DNA of 64,000 bases from AP-15 sp963702685 (GCA_963702685.1 CAVPDQ010000022.1:1-64000); one strand, 5' to 3'. Shown: positions 54,508-64,000, counted from the first letter of the stretch. Program-made: numbers and translations. Notes: generated by a model from the sequence alone, not told the origin.

Positions 54508-56238
54508 GTGCAGCAGCAGGTCGATCCGATCGTCGTCTCGGTGATCCAGCATCGTCTCCTGGCGATCGTCGAGGAGATGGGCGAGGCGATGCTGCGCACC
54601 GCCTATTCGCAAATCCTGAATTCGAGCCGCGATTTTTCGACTGCGATCTGCGATCTCGACGGCCGGCTGATCGCCCAGGCCGAGCATGTGCCGATCCATG
54701 TCGGCGCCTTGCCCTATGCGGCGAGGGCAGTCACCGAGTTTTTTGCCGGCGACATCCATCCGGGCGACGTGTTTCTCCTCAACGATCCCTATCGCGGCGG
54801 CAACCATCTGCCCGACCTGACCGCTTTTGTGCCGGTGTTCGAGGCGGGCCGGCCGCGCTTCTGGTCGATCAACCGGGCGCATCAGAGCGATATCGGCGGC
54901 GCCACGCACGGCGCCTACAACGCCGCCGCCACCGACATCTGGCAGGAAGGGATTCGGATCACCCCGCTGCGGCTCTACGACGCCGGCAAATTGCGCGCCG
55001 ATTTATTGGAGATGATCGCCACCAATGTACGCCATCCGCGCGACTTTAAGGGCGATCTCGCGGCGATGATCGGCTCGGCCCATGTCGGCGAGCGCCGGCT
55101 CTTGGCGCTCGCGGGGGAATTCGGGTGGACCACCCTGGACGCCGCGATCGAAGCGGTGCTCGACGGCGCCGAGCGCCAGACCCGCGCGGTCATCGCGCAG
55201 TGGCAGGACGGCGTCTATCGCGGCGAGGCGCTGCTCGACGACGACGGGCGCGGGAATGAGGACATCCACATCCGCGCGACGGTCACCAAACGCGGCAGCG
55301 ACCTGACGATCGACCTCTGCGACTCGCACGAGGAGGTGGCGAGCTTTGTCAATTCTTCCTATCCGAACATGCGCTCGGCGGTCGTTGTGGCGCTCTCCTA
55401 TCTGATCGACCCGGACACGCCGAAAAACGACGGCACCTTCCGTCCGCTGACCGTGATCGCCAAAGAGGGGACCGTGGTCTGGGCGCGGCCGGGCAAGCCC
55501 GTGACCCTGGCGACCAACCATTGCGGGCAGGAAATCATGGAGGCGATCGTCAAGGCGCTGGCGCCGGCCTGCCCAGACCGCGCCATGGCCGGCTGGGGCC
55601 GCCGCTTTCGGATCGCGATCCAGGGCCGGGACCCGCGCTCGCAAAAGCCGTTCATCTGGCATTTCTTTCAAGCGCGGCCGGGCGGCGGCGCTTCGCCTGC
55701 CGGCGACGGCTGGCCCGGTGCCGGTGAATGGCAGGCGGCGGGCGGGATCAAATTCGGCAGCCTCGAAGTGACCGAGGTGCGCTTCCCGCTGTTCTTTCGC
55801 TGTCACGAGTTCCGCCCCGATTCGGGCGGCGCCGGCCAATACCGCGGTGGTCCCGGCGGGATCGTCGAAATGGTCGTCGAGACCGCGGAGCCGGCCATCG
55901 GCAACACCGCCGGCGACGGCGTGCGCCACGGCGCCTGCGGCATCCTCGGCGGCGCCGACGGTGTCCCGCACCGCTACACGCTCCATTCCGAGGGCCGGCC
56001 GCCGCGCCCGATCAAGACCAAGGAAACCGGCCTCGACATCCACCCCGGCGATGTCCTGGTGCTCGAATCCGGTGGCGGCGGCGGCTGGGGCGACCCGCGC
56101 GAGCGCGACCCCGCGGCCATCGCCGAGGATGTCGCCACCGGCTTTGTGACCGTCCGACCAAGGTGCGAGCCTGATGCTCGATCAGTTCGGCCGCCCGGTG
56201 ACCCGCAGAACAGCCGGCAAACCGCCCGACCAAATTGA
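54508..56238 (+). CDS. hydantoinase B/oxoprolinase-family protein, altered C-terminus
   Basis: A 576-residue HyuB-type subunit (HyuB/5-oxoprolinase/acetophenone carboxylase beta). Hallmarks: LRTAYSQILNSSRDFSTAIC, HVPIHVGALPYA, NDPYRGGNHLPDLTAFVPVF, NSSYPNMRSAVVVALSYL, GGGGGWGDPRERDP. Such subunits hydrolyse cyclic imides or act in ATP-dependent ring opening with HyuA, which is not adjacent. The native C-terminus stops about at DVATGFVT; the final 29 residues come from reading into an IS1380 fragment. GTG 54508. Confidence 0.85.
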   Translation: MQQQVDPIVVSVIQHRLLAIVEEMGEAMLRTAYSQILNSSRDFSTAICDLDGRLIAQAEHVPIHVGALPYAARAVTEFFAGDIHPGDVFLLNDPYRGGNHLPDLTAFVPVFEAGRPRFWSINRAHQSDIGGATHGAYNAAATDIWQEGIRITPLRLYDAGKLRADLLEMIATNVRHPRDFKGDLAAMIGSAHVGERRLLALAGEFGWTTLDAAIEAVLDGAERQTRAVIAQWQDGVYRGEALLDDDGRGNEDIHIRATVTKRGSDLTIDLCDSHEEVASFVNSSYPNMRSAVVVALSYLIDPDTPKNDGTFRPLTVIAKEGTVVWARPGKPVTLATNHCGQEIMEAIVKALAPACPDRAMAGWGRRFRIAIQGRDPRSQKPFIWHFFQARPGGGASPAGDGWPGAGEWQAAGGIKFGSLEVTEVRFPLFFRCHEFRPDSGGAGQYRGGPGGIVEMVVETAEPAIGNTAGDGVRHGACGILGGADGVPHRYTLHSEGRPPRPIKTKETGLDIHPGDVLVLESGGGGGWGDPRERDPAAIAEDVATGFVTVRPRCEPDARSVRPPGDPQNSRQTARPN

Positions 56239-56350
56239 TCGGTCGGTCGGTCGCGCCCAGCAGCATCGCACCGGCGTCCGAGATCATGCTGCCGCCGTCA
56301 AACCCAGCCACCACCTGACCGCCCAACTGTTCAAGGATGTTCTGTGGCGA
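56150..56350 (-). mobile_element. IS1380-family transposase fragment
   Basis: On the minus strand about 65 residues read LEQLGGQVVAGFDGGSMISD then AGAMLLGATDRPINLVGRFA and AELIEHQARTLVG, the N-terminal domain of IS1380-family transposases. It stops at the junction with the HyuB gene near 56150. Only this end of the element remains, 30 bp from a tRNA gene. Confidence 0.8.
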
Positions 56351-56377
56351 AAGAGGGAAAAGTCTTGCGATTTCAAC

Positions 56378-56451
56378 TGGCTGGGGGACTAGGATTCGAA
56401 CCTAGACTGGCGGAGTCAGAGTCCGCTGTCCTACCGTTAGACGATCCCCCA
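56378..56451 (-). tRNA. tRNA-Gln (anticodon CTG)
   Basis: A full cloverleaf reads on the minus strand: acceptor TGGGGGA/TCCCCCA, D-arm GTCTAACGGTAGGAC, anticodon arm GCGGA-CTCTGAC-TCCGC with CTG at positions 34-36, and T-arm CTAGG-TTCGAAT-CCTAG. CCA is encoded (56378-56380). 74 nt with CCA. Confidence 0.95.
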
Positions 56452-56737
56452 TCCGCGGTGGGCAGAGGCCAGATACCACAACGCAGCGCAACTGTGTAGG
56501 GCGCTTCCTCGGTAGGAGAAAATGCGTCGAACCGCTGCCCGCTGCCCAGACGCCTTTGGGCCGTGATTGTTTGAATATGGCCAGCCTGTGGCATAGGCTC
56601 CTAATACGCCAGCGGCGCAGGAGATGCGTCGCATCCCTAACCGGCCGACGCCAACATCGTTGGGGTTGTGCCGGCTGATCGGACTGCCCACCTGCCGCTC
56701 TCAAGGCCGGATGCGGATGAGACCGGGAGATCGACTG

Positions 56738-57385
56738 ATGAAAAGCCTGGTCGCGGCGTCAATCAGCGCCGCAAGAGTCCTCCGGCTCTGCCTTGCCCTG
56801 TCGCTCGCGGGCATCGCCGCCGCCGGAGCGGCGCTCCCCGTTGGCCCGCAAGACAATGTCCGCAGCTTTTACAGCGTGCTGCTGCAGACGATGCAGAACG
56901 CGCGCGCCCTGGGAGAGAGCGGACGGTATGCGGCACTGTCACCGGTGGTTCACCGGGTCTTCGATCTGGCGGTCATGGCGCGGCTCGCCGTTGGCCCGGC
57001 CTGGGACGGCTTAACCTCGATCCAGCGCGAGCAGGTGACCGGAGCATTTGGACGCTATGTCACCGCCACTTACGCCGACCGCTTCGACGGCTACTCCGGC
57101 GAACGGCTGGAGGTAACCGGCGAGCGGCCCTACGGCGCCGGCGTGGTCGTGCAAACCAAGATCGCCAGACCCGGCAGCGACCCGGTGGAGATCGACTATC
57201 TGATGCGCCAGAACCAGGGCCTCTGGCAGATTTCGGATGTCTATCTCGACGGCACGATCAGCCAGCTCGCAACCCAGCGCTCGGAGTTTCAGTCGATCCT
57301 GCGCCGCCAAGGGGTCGACGGGCTGATCTCGGCCCTAAATCGCAAAGTGGATTTGCTGACCCGCAATGTCGCCCGATCGCGTTAG
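56738..57385 (+). CDS. MlaC/Ttg2D-family lipid-transport protein
   Basis: A 215-residue exported protein with a signal peptide (LRLCLALSLAGIAAAGAA) and the Tol_Tol_Ttg2/MlaC fold (VVHRVFDLAVMARLAVGPAW; QREQVTGAFGRYVTATYADR; VQTKIARPGSDPVEIDYLM; WQISDVYLDGTISQLATQRS). It carries phospholipids or hopanoids across the periplasm; HpnM is a similar protein. No Mla partners adjacent. ATG 56738 with GGGAGA upstream replaces the open start at 56624. Confidence 0.88.
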   Translation: MKSLVAASISAARVLRLCLALSLAGIAAAGAALPVGPQDNVRSFYSVLLQTMQNARALGESGRYAALSPVVHRVFDLAVMARLAVGPAWDGLTSIQREQVTGAFGRYVTATYADRFDGYSGERLEVTGERPYGAGVVVQTKIARPGSDPVEIDYLMRQNQGLWQISDVYLDGTISQLATQRSEFQSILRRQGVDGLISALNRKVDLLTRNVARSR

Positions 57386-57445
57386 AGCGGCTGCCGATCA
57401 AATTGCACCGCGCTCACCCCCACCCCGACCCTCCCCCATCAAGGG

Positions 57446-58955
57446 CTCACCTATGCACATTTCTCAGGATGGCACGGGCCTTGCTGAAGGCGGCGAGCCT
57501 GGTGAGCCCGTGGCGCATCGTGATCGGCCCGGGTGGACTTTCCGAGGCGTACCCCTTCCAGCCGCCGAGGCGAGCGATGATCCAGCTTGCCCAGGCCAGG
57601 GAACCGGCGGGATGAGGGTTTTTCTGCTTTGCGGTTCGCCCTTCGAGGGCGGGCTGCTGGAGGCCGAGAGCTTCGATCTCGTCGGCCGTGAAGACCTCCG
57701 CGGCGGGGATTGGGGTGGTGCCGTCGCGGGCCTGGACCAGTTGCATGATGCGGGTGGCGGCGAGGGTGGCAAGAAAGGCGAGTTTGCCGAGGCCCTCGGC
57801 GGTCTCGACTTGACTGGCCTCGATATCGAGGCCCTGGCGTTTGAGGGTCCAGAACAGCTGCTCGATATTCCAGCGCCGGCGATACCACTCGACGATCTGC
57901 CGGGCGTCGTCAGCGGTGTTGACGAGGTGGGTGGTCAGGAGCCGCCAATGCAGCGGCGGCGCGGCGCCGGCGCGCGCGGCGCACTCGCGCACATCGACGA
58001 CATGGAGGGCCACGCTCTCGGGCAGCGCTCCGCGCAAATCCGACGACCGGCGCAGCCAGTGCGGGCACCTCAGCTCGACCATGCCAAAGCGCAGCTCCAT
58101 CTGCGCCCGGCGCGCCGGGCGGCCCGGCTGGCGGGGCACCTCCAACTCGAAGCAGCCGGCGATGGCAAGCCGGTCGGTCGTGGCAAACAACGAACCGCCG
58201 CCGCGCAGAGAGCGGTTTTGCGCGGCACGTGCGAGCAGGTGCAGGTTGGCCGCGCGCGGCCGCGCCCAGCTCTGGTAAATGTCGGCCTCGCGGTCGCTGA
58301 CCACGGTGACCAGCTCGGCGCCGGCCAACACCGTCTCGGCGGCGCTGATCCCGTCTTGCCAGCGCTGCGCTTCCTTGGCCGCCATCGGTCGCTGGCGACG
58401 GGGTGTCGTGATCTTGCCGCGACGCACCCACAGCTTGGCCCAGGCCAGCCCGAGACAGCGCCCGCCCGCCGCCTCGATGGCCAGCAGCGGGTGCAGAAAC
58501 AAGCCCTGGTCGGTGCCGTTGCCGACCGGGCCCAGTCCGCGCGTGCGCCGCGCATGGCGCTGAAAATTCAGCTCTGTGGTGTCCTGGATCGCCAAGACAT
58601 GGCGACAGCCTTGGGCCACTCGCCCAACCCACTCGCCGGTCCCCCGGTTGAGCGCTTCCAGGCTCACCCGATCATTGCGCAGAAAGCGGCCGAGCTTAAC
58701 CTCCTCGGCGCGATGGCGAGCCAGCTGCCGCAGCCGCACGGTCGAACGCTCGACCAGGCGCTCGACAAACAGCGCCCCCTTTTTCCAGCCGGGCATCCCC
58801 GAACTGGCCAATCGCGAACCCGTCCATGCCGATCCCCTCTTCAACATGTAGCGGTTCGCGCCAACAAGCTCACATGATGCGGGAGCTGCGCAATGCCCAA
58901 TCCCAGGGTGAGTCAAAATGCCGCACCCTTCGTAAAAGATGTGTGCATAGGTGAG
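57446..58955 (-). mobile_element. complete IS4-family insertion sequence
   Basis: A 1510-bp element. Terminal inverted repeats CTCACCTATGCACA/TGTGCATAGGTGAG are perfect over 14 bp. An 11-bp direct repeat CCCATCAAGGG flanks it on both sides (57435-57445 and 58956-58966), the target-site duplication. It encodes one transposase. Ends resemble the Tn5/IS50 style. Intact ends and duplication indicate a recent insertion. Confidence 0.93.
57447..58847 (-). CDS. IS4-family transposase
   Basis: A 466-residue Tn5-like DDE transposase. The catalytic triad is visible: D in LAIQDTTELNFQ, D in VVSDREADIYQ, and E in the YRRRWNIEQLFWTLKRQG signature. Its stop codon lies inside the left inverted repeat. Start ATG 58847 (MLKRGSAWTGSRLASSGMPG) is likely; the open frame to 58985 extends past the IS end and is not used. 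Confidence 0.92.
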   Translation of the reverse strand: MLKRGSAWTGSRLASSGMPGWKKGALFVERLVERSTVRLRQLARHRAEEVKLGRFLRNDRVSLEALNRGTGEWVGRVAQGCRHVLAIQDTTELNFQRHARRTRGLGPVGNGTDQGLFLHPLLAIEAAGGRCLGLAWAKLWVRRGKITTPRRQRPMAAKEAQRWQDGISAAETVLAGAELVTVVSDREADIYQSWARPRAANLHLLARAAQNRSLRGGGSLFATTDRLAIAGCFELEVPRQPGRPARRAQMELRFGMVELRCPHWLRRSSDLRGALPESVALHVVDVRECAARAGAAPPLHWRLLTTHLVNTADDARQIVEWYRRRWNIEQLFWTLKRQGLDIEASQVETAEGLGKLAFLATLAATRIMQLVQARDGTTPIPAAEVFTADEIEALGLQQPALEGRTAKQKNPHPAGSLAWASWIIARLGGWKGYASESPPGPITMRHGLTRLAAFSKARAILRNVHR

Positions 58956-59054
58956 CCCATCAAGGGGGAGGGCCTTTATCAGCACGCCTGTTTGTGCTCC
59001 CGCCCCTCGATGGGGGCGGGTCGGGGTGGGGGTGAGGCGTCGCCGAGTCCATCG

Positions 59055-60740
59055 CTATCGCAGGTCCGGAAAGTCTTCCTCCCAGAACTCGGCTTCGGCG
59101 CGTGCGGCGTTGGCGGCGCGGCGGGCGGCCTCGGTGGTGCGCAATTCGACGCGGCGGATTTTGCCGGAGATCGTCTTTGGCAGCTCGGCGAATTCGAGGC
59201 GGCGGATCCGCTTGTAGGGTGCCAGATGCGCGCGGATATGCCGGTAGATCGAGAGCGCGGTGTCGCGGGTCGACGGCTGGTTCGCGGCCAACGCCACAAA
59301 CGCTTTGGGCACGGCGAGGCGGATCGGATCGGGTGACGGCACGACCGCGGCCTCGGCCACCGCCGGGTGCTCGATCAGCAGGCTTTCGAGCTCGAACGGG
59401 CTGATCCGGTAGTCCGAGGCTTTGAACACGTCGTCGGCGCGGCCGATATAAACATAGTGACCATCGGCTTCGCGCGTTGCCACATCGCCGGTGCGGTAGA
59501 CGTCACCCGCGATCGGCTCGACCCGCCCATCCTCGCCCTGATAGCCCTGCATCAAGCCCAACGGCGGCGGATCGAGCGCCAGGCACAATTCGGCCTCCTC
59601 CCGCTCCGCACCCGCCTCGTCGATGAGGCGCACGCGGTAGCCGGGCGCCGGCCGGCCCATCGCCCCGGGTTTGACCTGCTGCCCCGGAAAGTTGCCGACC
59701 TGCAAGGTCGTCTCGGTCTGGCCGTAGCCGTCGCGGATGGTCAGCCCCCAGGCGGCCCGGACCCGCTCGATGATCTCGGGGTTCAAGGGCTCGCCGGCGC
59801 CGACGACCTCGCGCAGGCTCGGCTGCCACGCGGCGAGGTCTTCCTGGATCAGCATCCGCCAGACCGTCGGCGGCGCGCAGAACGTCGTCACCCCGCAGCG
59901 CACGATCGTGTCGAGCAGAGACTTTGCGTTGAAGCGCGGCTGGTTCAGCATAAAAATCGTCGCCCCGGCGTTCCACGGCGCAAAAAAGCAGCTCCACGCG
60001 TGCTTCGCCCAGCCCGGCGACGAAATATTCATATGTATGTCCCCCGGCTTTGCCCCGAGCCAATACATCGCCGTCAACAGCCCAACCGGATAGCTCTGGT
60101 GGCTGTGCAATACGAGCTTGGGCCGGGCGGTCGTGCCCGAGGTGAAATAAAGGAGCAGCGGGTCGCTCGCGCGGGTCTCGCCGTCGGGCGCGAAATGCGC
60201 CGGCGCGTCGTAGCCTTCTTCCCAGCGATGCCAGCCGGGGGCGGCGCCGCCGACCGCGATCCGGGTGTAGTCACCCGGCAGATCGGCGAATTTGCCGGCA
60301 TTGTCGGCGCCGGCGACGACATGGCGCACCCGGCCGCGAGCGAAGCGGTCGACGAGGTCGTCGCGGCTCAGCAACGTCGTCGCCGGAATGATGACGGCCC
60401 CCAATTTCATCGCCGCCAGCATGCATTCCCACAGCGGCACGACATTGCCGAGCATCAAGAGGAGCCGGTCGCCGCGGGAGACGCCGAGACCGCGCAGATA
60501 ATTGGCGAGCCGGCTCGACCGCTCGGATAGCTCAGCGAAAGCAAGCCGGCTTTCCGACCCGCCCTCATCGACGATCCATAACCCCGGCCGGTTGTTGCCG
60601 GCCGCCATCGGGTCGAAATAATCGAGCGCCCAGTTGAACCGGTCGAGCACCGGCCAGCGAAAATCGCGATAGGCGCGCTCGTAATCCTCACGATTGGCGA
60701 GCAGAAAATCCCGCGCCTCGATAAAATTCGTCGCCGACAT
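59055..60740 (-). CDS. AMP-dependent acyl-CoA synthetase
   Basis: A 561-residue ANL-family ligase that activates a carboxylic acid to its CoA ester. Motifs: LLYFTSGTTARPKLVLHSHQ (P-loop), DGYGQTETT, GDVYRTGDVATRE, GRADDVFKASDYRISPFELE, and the catalytic lysine in LPKTISGKIRRVELR. The sequence WALDYFDPMAAGNN at the start and the ISSPGWAKHAWSCFFAPWNA segment suggest the medium-chain/xenobiotic acyl-CoA group. The substrate is unknown. It starts 80 bases after the right-edge oxidoreductase on the same strand, so they may be one operon. Confidence 0.93.
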   Translation of the reverse strand: MSATNFIEARDFLLANREDYERAYRDFRWPVLDRFNWALDYFDPMAAGNNRPGLWIVDEGGSESRLAFAELSERSSRLANYLRGLGVSRGDRLLLMLGNVVPLWECMLAAMKLGAVIIPATTLLSRDDLVDRFARGRVRHVVAGADNAGKFADLPGDYTRIAVGGAAPGWHRWEEGYDAPAHFAPDGETRASDPLLLYFTSGTTARPKLVLHSHQSYPVGLLTAMYWLGAKPGDIHMNISSPGWAKHAWSCFFAPWNAGATIFMLNQPRFNAKSLLDTIVRCGVTTFCAPPTVWRMLIQEDLAAWQPSLREVVGAGEPLNPEIIERVRAAWGLTIRDGYGQTETTLQVGNFPGQQVKPGAMGRPAPGYRVRLIDEAGAEREEAELCLALDPPPLGLMQGYQGEDGRVEPIAGDVYRTGDVATREADGHYVYIGRADDVFKASDYRISPFELESLLIEHPAVAEAAVVPSPDPIRLAVPKAFVALAANQPSTRDTALSIYRHIRAHLAPYKRIRRLEFAELPKTISGKIRRVELRTTEAARRAANAARAEAEFWEEDFPDLR

Positions 60741-60821
60741 CGCCGCCCCTCCGGCCGCTTCGCCCGGGCATTATAGCGCGCGCCGGCCCCGTCCGCTCCG
60801 CCGACGCAGCATCCGCTTACC

Positions 60822-63800
60822 CTAATCCGCGGCCATGGCGGGGCGCTGGCCGAGGTGGTGGAGGCAGCGGTCGATCCAGAGCTTGGTCAATTTTTCCTGC
60901 GCGCCGTTTTGCGAGAGCCGGCGGTGGAGGGCGGCGAAATCGACCTGGTCCATTTCCTGGTCCTGGTTGAAGCAGGAAAAGACCACGGTCTCGGTGCCGG
61001 TCACGGGGTCACGGTGGCGCTGCAGGCACTGCGCGCAAATTTCCTTCATCATGCATTGCATCGGCGAGTTGATCGAGGCGATCGCCCGGTGGCCCGGCCG
61101 GAAATATTGCTTGAGCCGTGCCCGGCGCGCCTCGGCGACCGCGCTCATCATGCCGTCCGAGCCGATCGCGACGATGCGGTCGATTTCCCGAAGCGGGATC
61201 GCGACCGGCCCCAATTCGCCGGCCCCATAAGCGGCGATCGCCTCGACGATATTGCCGACAAACGCGCAATCCTGCGGCCGGCCGGGGAGAAAGCCCGGCG
61301 CCTCGTCGCAGCACCACACCACACAATCGGCGGCCTCTTCGATATCGGCCACGCGATAGCGGTCCGCCAATGTTTTGTAGCCGGCGAAATAGAGGACGCG
61401 CGAGCCTTTGGCCCGCAATGCCGCGGCGATCGAGAACAAGACCGCATTGCCGAGCCCGCCGCCGACGAGGAGCACACTTTCGCCGGCCGGGGTCTCGGTC
61501 GGCGTCCCGGTCGGCCCCATCAGGATCACCGGCTCGCCCGGCTTCAACAGAGCGCAGAGGTCCGACGAGCCGCCCATTTCGAGGACGATCGTCGACAGGA
61601 GACCCCGCTCGTGGTCGACACTGGCGCCGGTCAGCGCCAAGCCCTCCATCGCCAGGGTGGTGCCGTCGACACGCGGCGCCAAAGCCTCGTAATTCTGCAG
61701 GCGATAAAACTGGCCGGGCTTGAAGGCGCGCGCCGCCATCGGCGCCTTGATGACGATTTCAACGATTTTCGGCGTCAGGCGGATCACATCGCGCACCCGC
61801 GCGCGCAGCTCGTCGTCGAGCCGCACCTTCATCTCGTCGGGTGCGGGCGCGCTCGGCGCCAACCGCGCCAGCATGCGGCTGACCACCGGGTAGCCGAGCG
61901 TTGCCCCACCCATCGCCTTGACCACATTCCCGGAAAAGCTCGGGTGCAGATCGCCGAAAAAGCTGATCGCGCGCCCGTCTTCGCGCAATTTCATCAGCAC
62001 CCGCACGGCACCCGGCTTGGCGACCCGTTCCGGCGTCACCGCGTTGCCGTCTTCGTCGAACGCCTGGAAGTAGCGTCCGTCGAGCGCCGCGTTCACCGGG
62101 TCTTCGCGCGCCAGCACGGTATTGGGCTGGGTCCCGGCGGCGACGAGGATCGTGCGCCCCGGCATCAGGACCTCTTCGGTCTTGCCGTCGGACCCGCTCG
62201 CCGGGCGCGACAGCCGCAATGCCGTCGCCTGCCCGAAACGGTCGGTCTCGACCGCGACGGGGGTCAGCGCTTCGGCAAAACGGATGCCTTCCTCCATCGC
62301 CTTTGCCACCTCCTCGTGGTTCAAGGTGTAGCTCGGCGAGTTGACGAGGCGCCGGCGATAGGCGATCGTGACCCCGCCCCAGCTTTCGAGCAGCGCCGTC
62401 AATCGCGGTGCACGGCCCTCGCGACGGGCGGCCTCGCGCTCCGCGCGGATCGCACGGGCATGGGCAAGGAATTCGTCGGCGGCTTCACGCTCGGCCGGGT
62501 TCCATTCGGCGCGCACCGCCCGTTCGCCGCGCTCGGCCGCCAGCGTCTCGTAGCGCGCCAGAAATTTTTCGACCTGCACCGGATAATAGGCGAGCGATTC
62601 GGTCGCCGTATCGATCGCGGTCAGCCCGCCGCCGATCACCACGACCGGCAGCCGCACGCTGAGGTTGGCGATGCTGTGGGTCTTGGCCGCACCGGTCAAT
62701 TGCAATGCCATCAGGAAATCCGAGGCTTGCCTCACCCCCGGCGCCAGATTGTTCGGCATCGGGATGACCGTCGGCCGCCCGGCGCCGGCGCACAGCGCGA
62801 CATGATCGAAGCCGAGCTCAAAGGCGCTATCGACTGTGATCGTGCCGCCGAAGCGCACCCCGCCATAGATCGCGAATTGGCGCCGGCGCTCGAGCAGCAG
62901 GCGCACGATCTTCAGGAAATTCTTGTCCCAGCGCACGGTGATGCCGTATTCGGCGACGCCGCCGAACCCGGCCATGACCCGGTCGTCGAGATTCTCGACG
63001 AGGCTCGCGATGTCGCGGATCGGCGCAAACGGAACCCGGCTGCCGTCGAGCGCCACGCCGGAGATGTCCGCCGGCAGCGGCTCGATCTTCAGCCCGTCGA
63101 TCGCCGCAACGAAATGGCCGTCATTGACGAGGTGGTGCGCCAGGGTGAAGCCGGCGGGACCGAGCCCGACCACCAGCACCTTTTTTCCGCTCGCCGGCCG
63201 CGGCACCGGCCGGCGCAGGCTGAGCGGGTCCCACCGCGTCAACAGCGAATAGATTTCAAAACCCCAGGGAAGAGCGAGCACGTCCTTCAGGGTGCGGGTC
63301 TCGATCTGCGGGATATCGACCGGGTCCTGGCGCTGGTAGATGCAGGCCTTCATGCAGTCGTTGCAGATGCGGTGGCCGGTCGCCGCACAAATCGGGTTGT
63401 CGACGGCGACGATGGCCAGGGCGCCAAGGCTATACCCGCGCGCCGCGACCAGATTCATTTCGGAGATCTTTTCTTCGAGCGGGCAGCCGGCGAGGGTCAC
63501 ACCAAAGGCGCTCTTCTTAAAGCTCCCGTCTTTCTCCTTGAGGCCCTTCGAGCAGCTGTCCTTGCCCTGATTGTGGCACCAGATGCAGTAATTCGCCTGG
63601 TCGAGCGCGCCCACGAGATCGGTGCCGCGGTCGGTCAGCGCAAAGCCCTCGCGCCGCCGCCATTCGTCTTCGGGCAGGCGCAGCATCGCCACGCCGTCGC
63701 GCTCTATCGTCTCGACCGGGACGAGATGGTGCATATCGAGCCGGTGCGGCACCTTGAACAGCACGCCGCGCCGGTGCTTTTTGCGGCCCGCCGGCGCCAG

Positions 63801-64000
63801 CGTCGCCCAGGCGGCATAGCGCTGCGCCAGATCGAGCGCTGCGGCATTGCCGGCCTCGTCGTCGAGCCAGCGCGCGACGTGCTCGGCATAGCGCCGCTCC
63901 CAGCCCGCGACGTCGTCGTCCGGTCTGCCGATCCAGCGTGTCGAGCTCGCGGGCGAGCGCCGGGCCGTCGAGGGCCGCAGCATCCGCCTCCGTCACACCC
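60822..64000 (-). CDS. large FAD/NAD(P) and Fe-S oxidoreductase, 5' end cut and likely frameshifted
   Basis: A giant oxidoreductase (over 1050 residues in the window) with GltD-like and PyrK-like halves. An N-terminal Fe-S part (YCIWCHNQGKDSC; CNDCMKAC) leads to an FAD domain (VLVVGLGPAGFTLAHHL), a NAD(P)H-type second Rossmann (VVIGGGLTAIDTATESL), a ferredoxin-reductase/PyrK-like half (PGQFYRLQNYE; VLLVGGGLGNAVLFSIAAAL), and a cysteine cluster near the end (MQCMMKEICAQCLQRHRD). The start shown by the main frame (63983) is not natural: the adjoining frame ALARELDTLDRQT joins by removing one base near 63923, and the gene runs off the right edge. Likely a +1 error or mutation. Confidence 0.75.

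Larger units (their letters stand above)
57413..59036. repeat. palindromic intergenic repeat, split by an IS
   Basis: The left arm CTCACCCCCACCCCGACC (from 57413) pairs with GGTCGGGGTGGGGGTGAG (to 59036). Before the insertion, CTCCCCC-ATCAA-GGGGGAG formed a further hairpin inside it. The IS at 57446-58955 has inserted into the loop of that hairpin. Such GC-rich palindromes are common after genes in this group. Confidence 0.8.

Overview
The window is GC-rich DNA from an alphaproteobacterium. The taxonomic pointers are a glnB-glnA pair, a nadA-nadC pair next to an NrtR/NadQ-type regulator, a PEP-CTERM protein, and interspersed palindromic elements (TAGAGCGTGAT..., GTCATTCCGGG..., ATGGCCGG...CCGGCCAT) of the kind scattered through Rhizobiales and Rhodospirillales. 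The exact genus cannot be read from the sequence. No rRNA or CRISPR was seen; the one tRNA found is tRNA-Gln(CTG).

Layout. 1-4.4 kb: an edge ORF, a methyltransferase, a TonB-dependent receptor and a coiled-coil protein. 4.5-9.1 kb, minus strand: a nitrogen block amtB-amtB-glnB-glnA. 9.2-22.4 kb, plus strand: a small secreted protein, a PP2C-Ser/Thr kinase fusion, the whole potassium system (small ORF-kdpF-A-B-C-D-E), kup, and an uncharacterised small membrane protein. 22.5-32.5 kb: remains of an exopolysaccharide locus (OPX export lipoprotein, PAP2 phosphatase, wecB remnant, cupin-CheR methyltransferase fusion, Wzx-like flippase, LmbE-like deacetylase), an insertion-sequence graveyard, and a large secreted beta-helix protein. 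33-42 kb: a substrate-binding-like protein, RidA, small exported proteins, a PEP-CTERM protein, a radical-SAM-like protein without its cysteine cluster, an alpha/beta hydrolase and a DUF2189 protein. 41-44 kb: NAD synthesis. 44.3-49.3 kb: YihY, DUF3618, a lactonase, an M81 peptidase and a DUF433/DUF5615 toxin-antitoxin pair. 49.7-56.2 kb: recN, ligA, a TonB-like protein and a hydantoinase B. 56-64 kb: tRNA-Gln, an MlaC-like protein, an intact IS4-family element, an acyl-CoA ligase and a giant FAD/Fe-S oxidoreductase that runs off the right edge.

How the genes work together. The strongest unexplained signal is a shared promoter module (two 7-bp half-sites repeating every 11 bp, TTTATGC-N4-TTTATGC, then a CTTAA/CTTAT block about 25 bp downstream). 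It lies before the kdp operon, before kup and before the small membrane protein. It has the spacing of the known E. coli KdpE site, so all three are probably one K+-limitation regulon, with the small protein as a candidate new member. Two palindromic operator candidates upstream of nadA fit control by the adjacent NrtR/NadQ-type protein.

Decay. The PP2C-kinase gene, kdpB (twice) and kdpC (twice) each carry net +1 frameshifts, while kdpA, kdpD and kdpE are open. Two palindromic elements split kdpA/kdpB and kdpB/kdpC. Either the Kdp system is decaying or the consensus sequence has insertion errors here. True genome decay is clear in the wecB remnant, in the IS110, IS5, IS630 and IS1380 fragments, and in a 9-codon ghost of a second M81 peptidase start.
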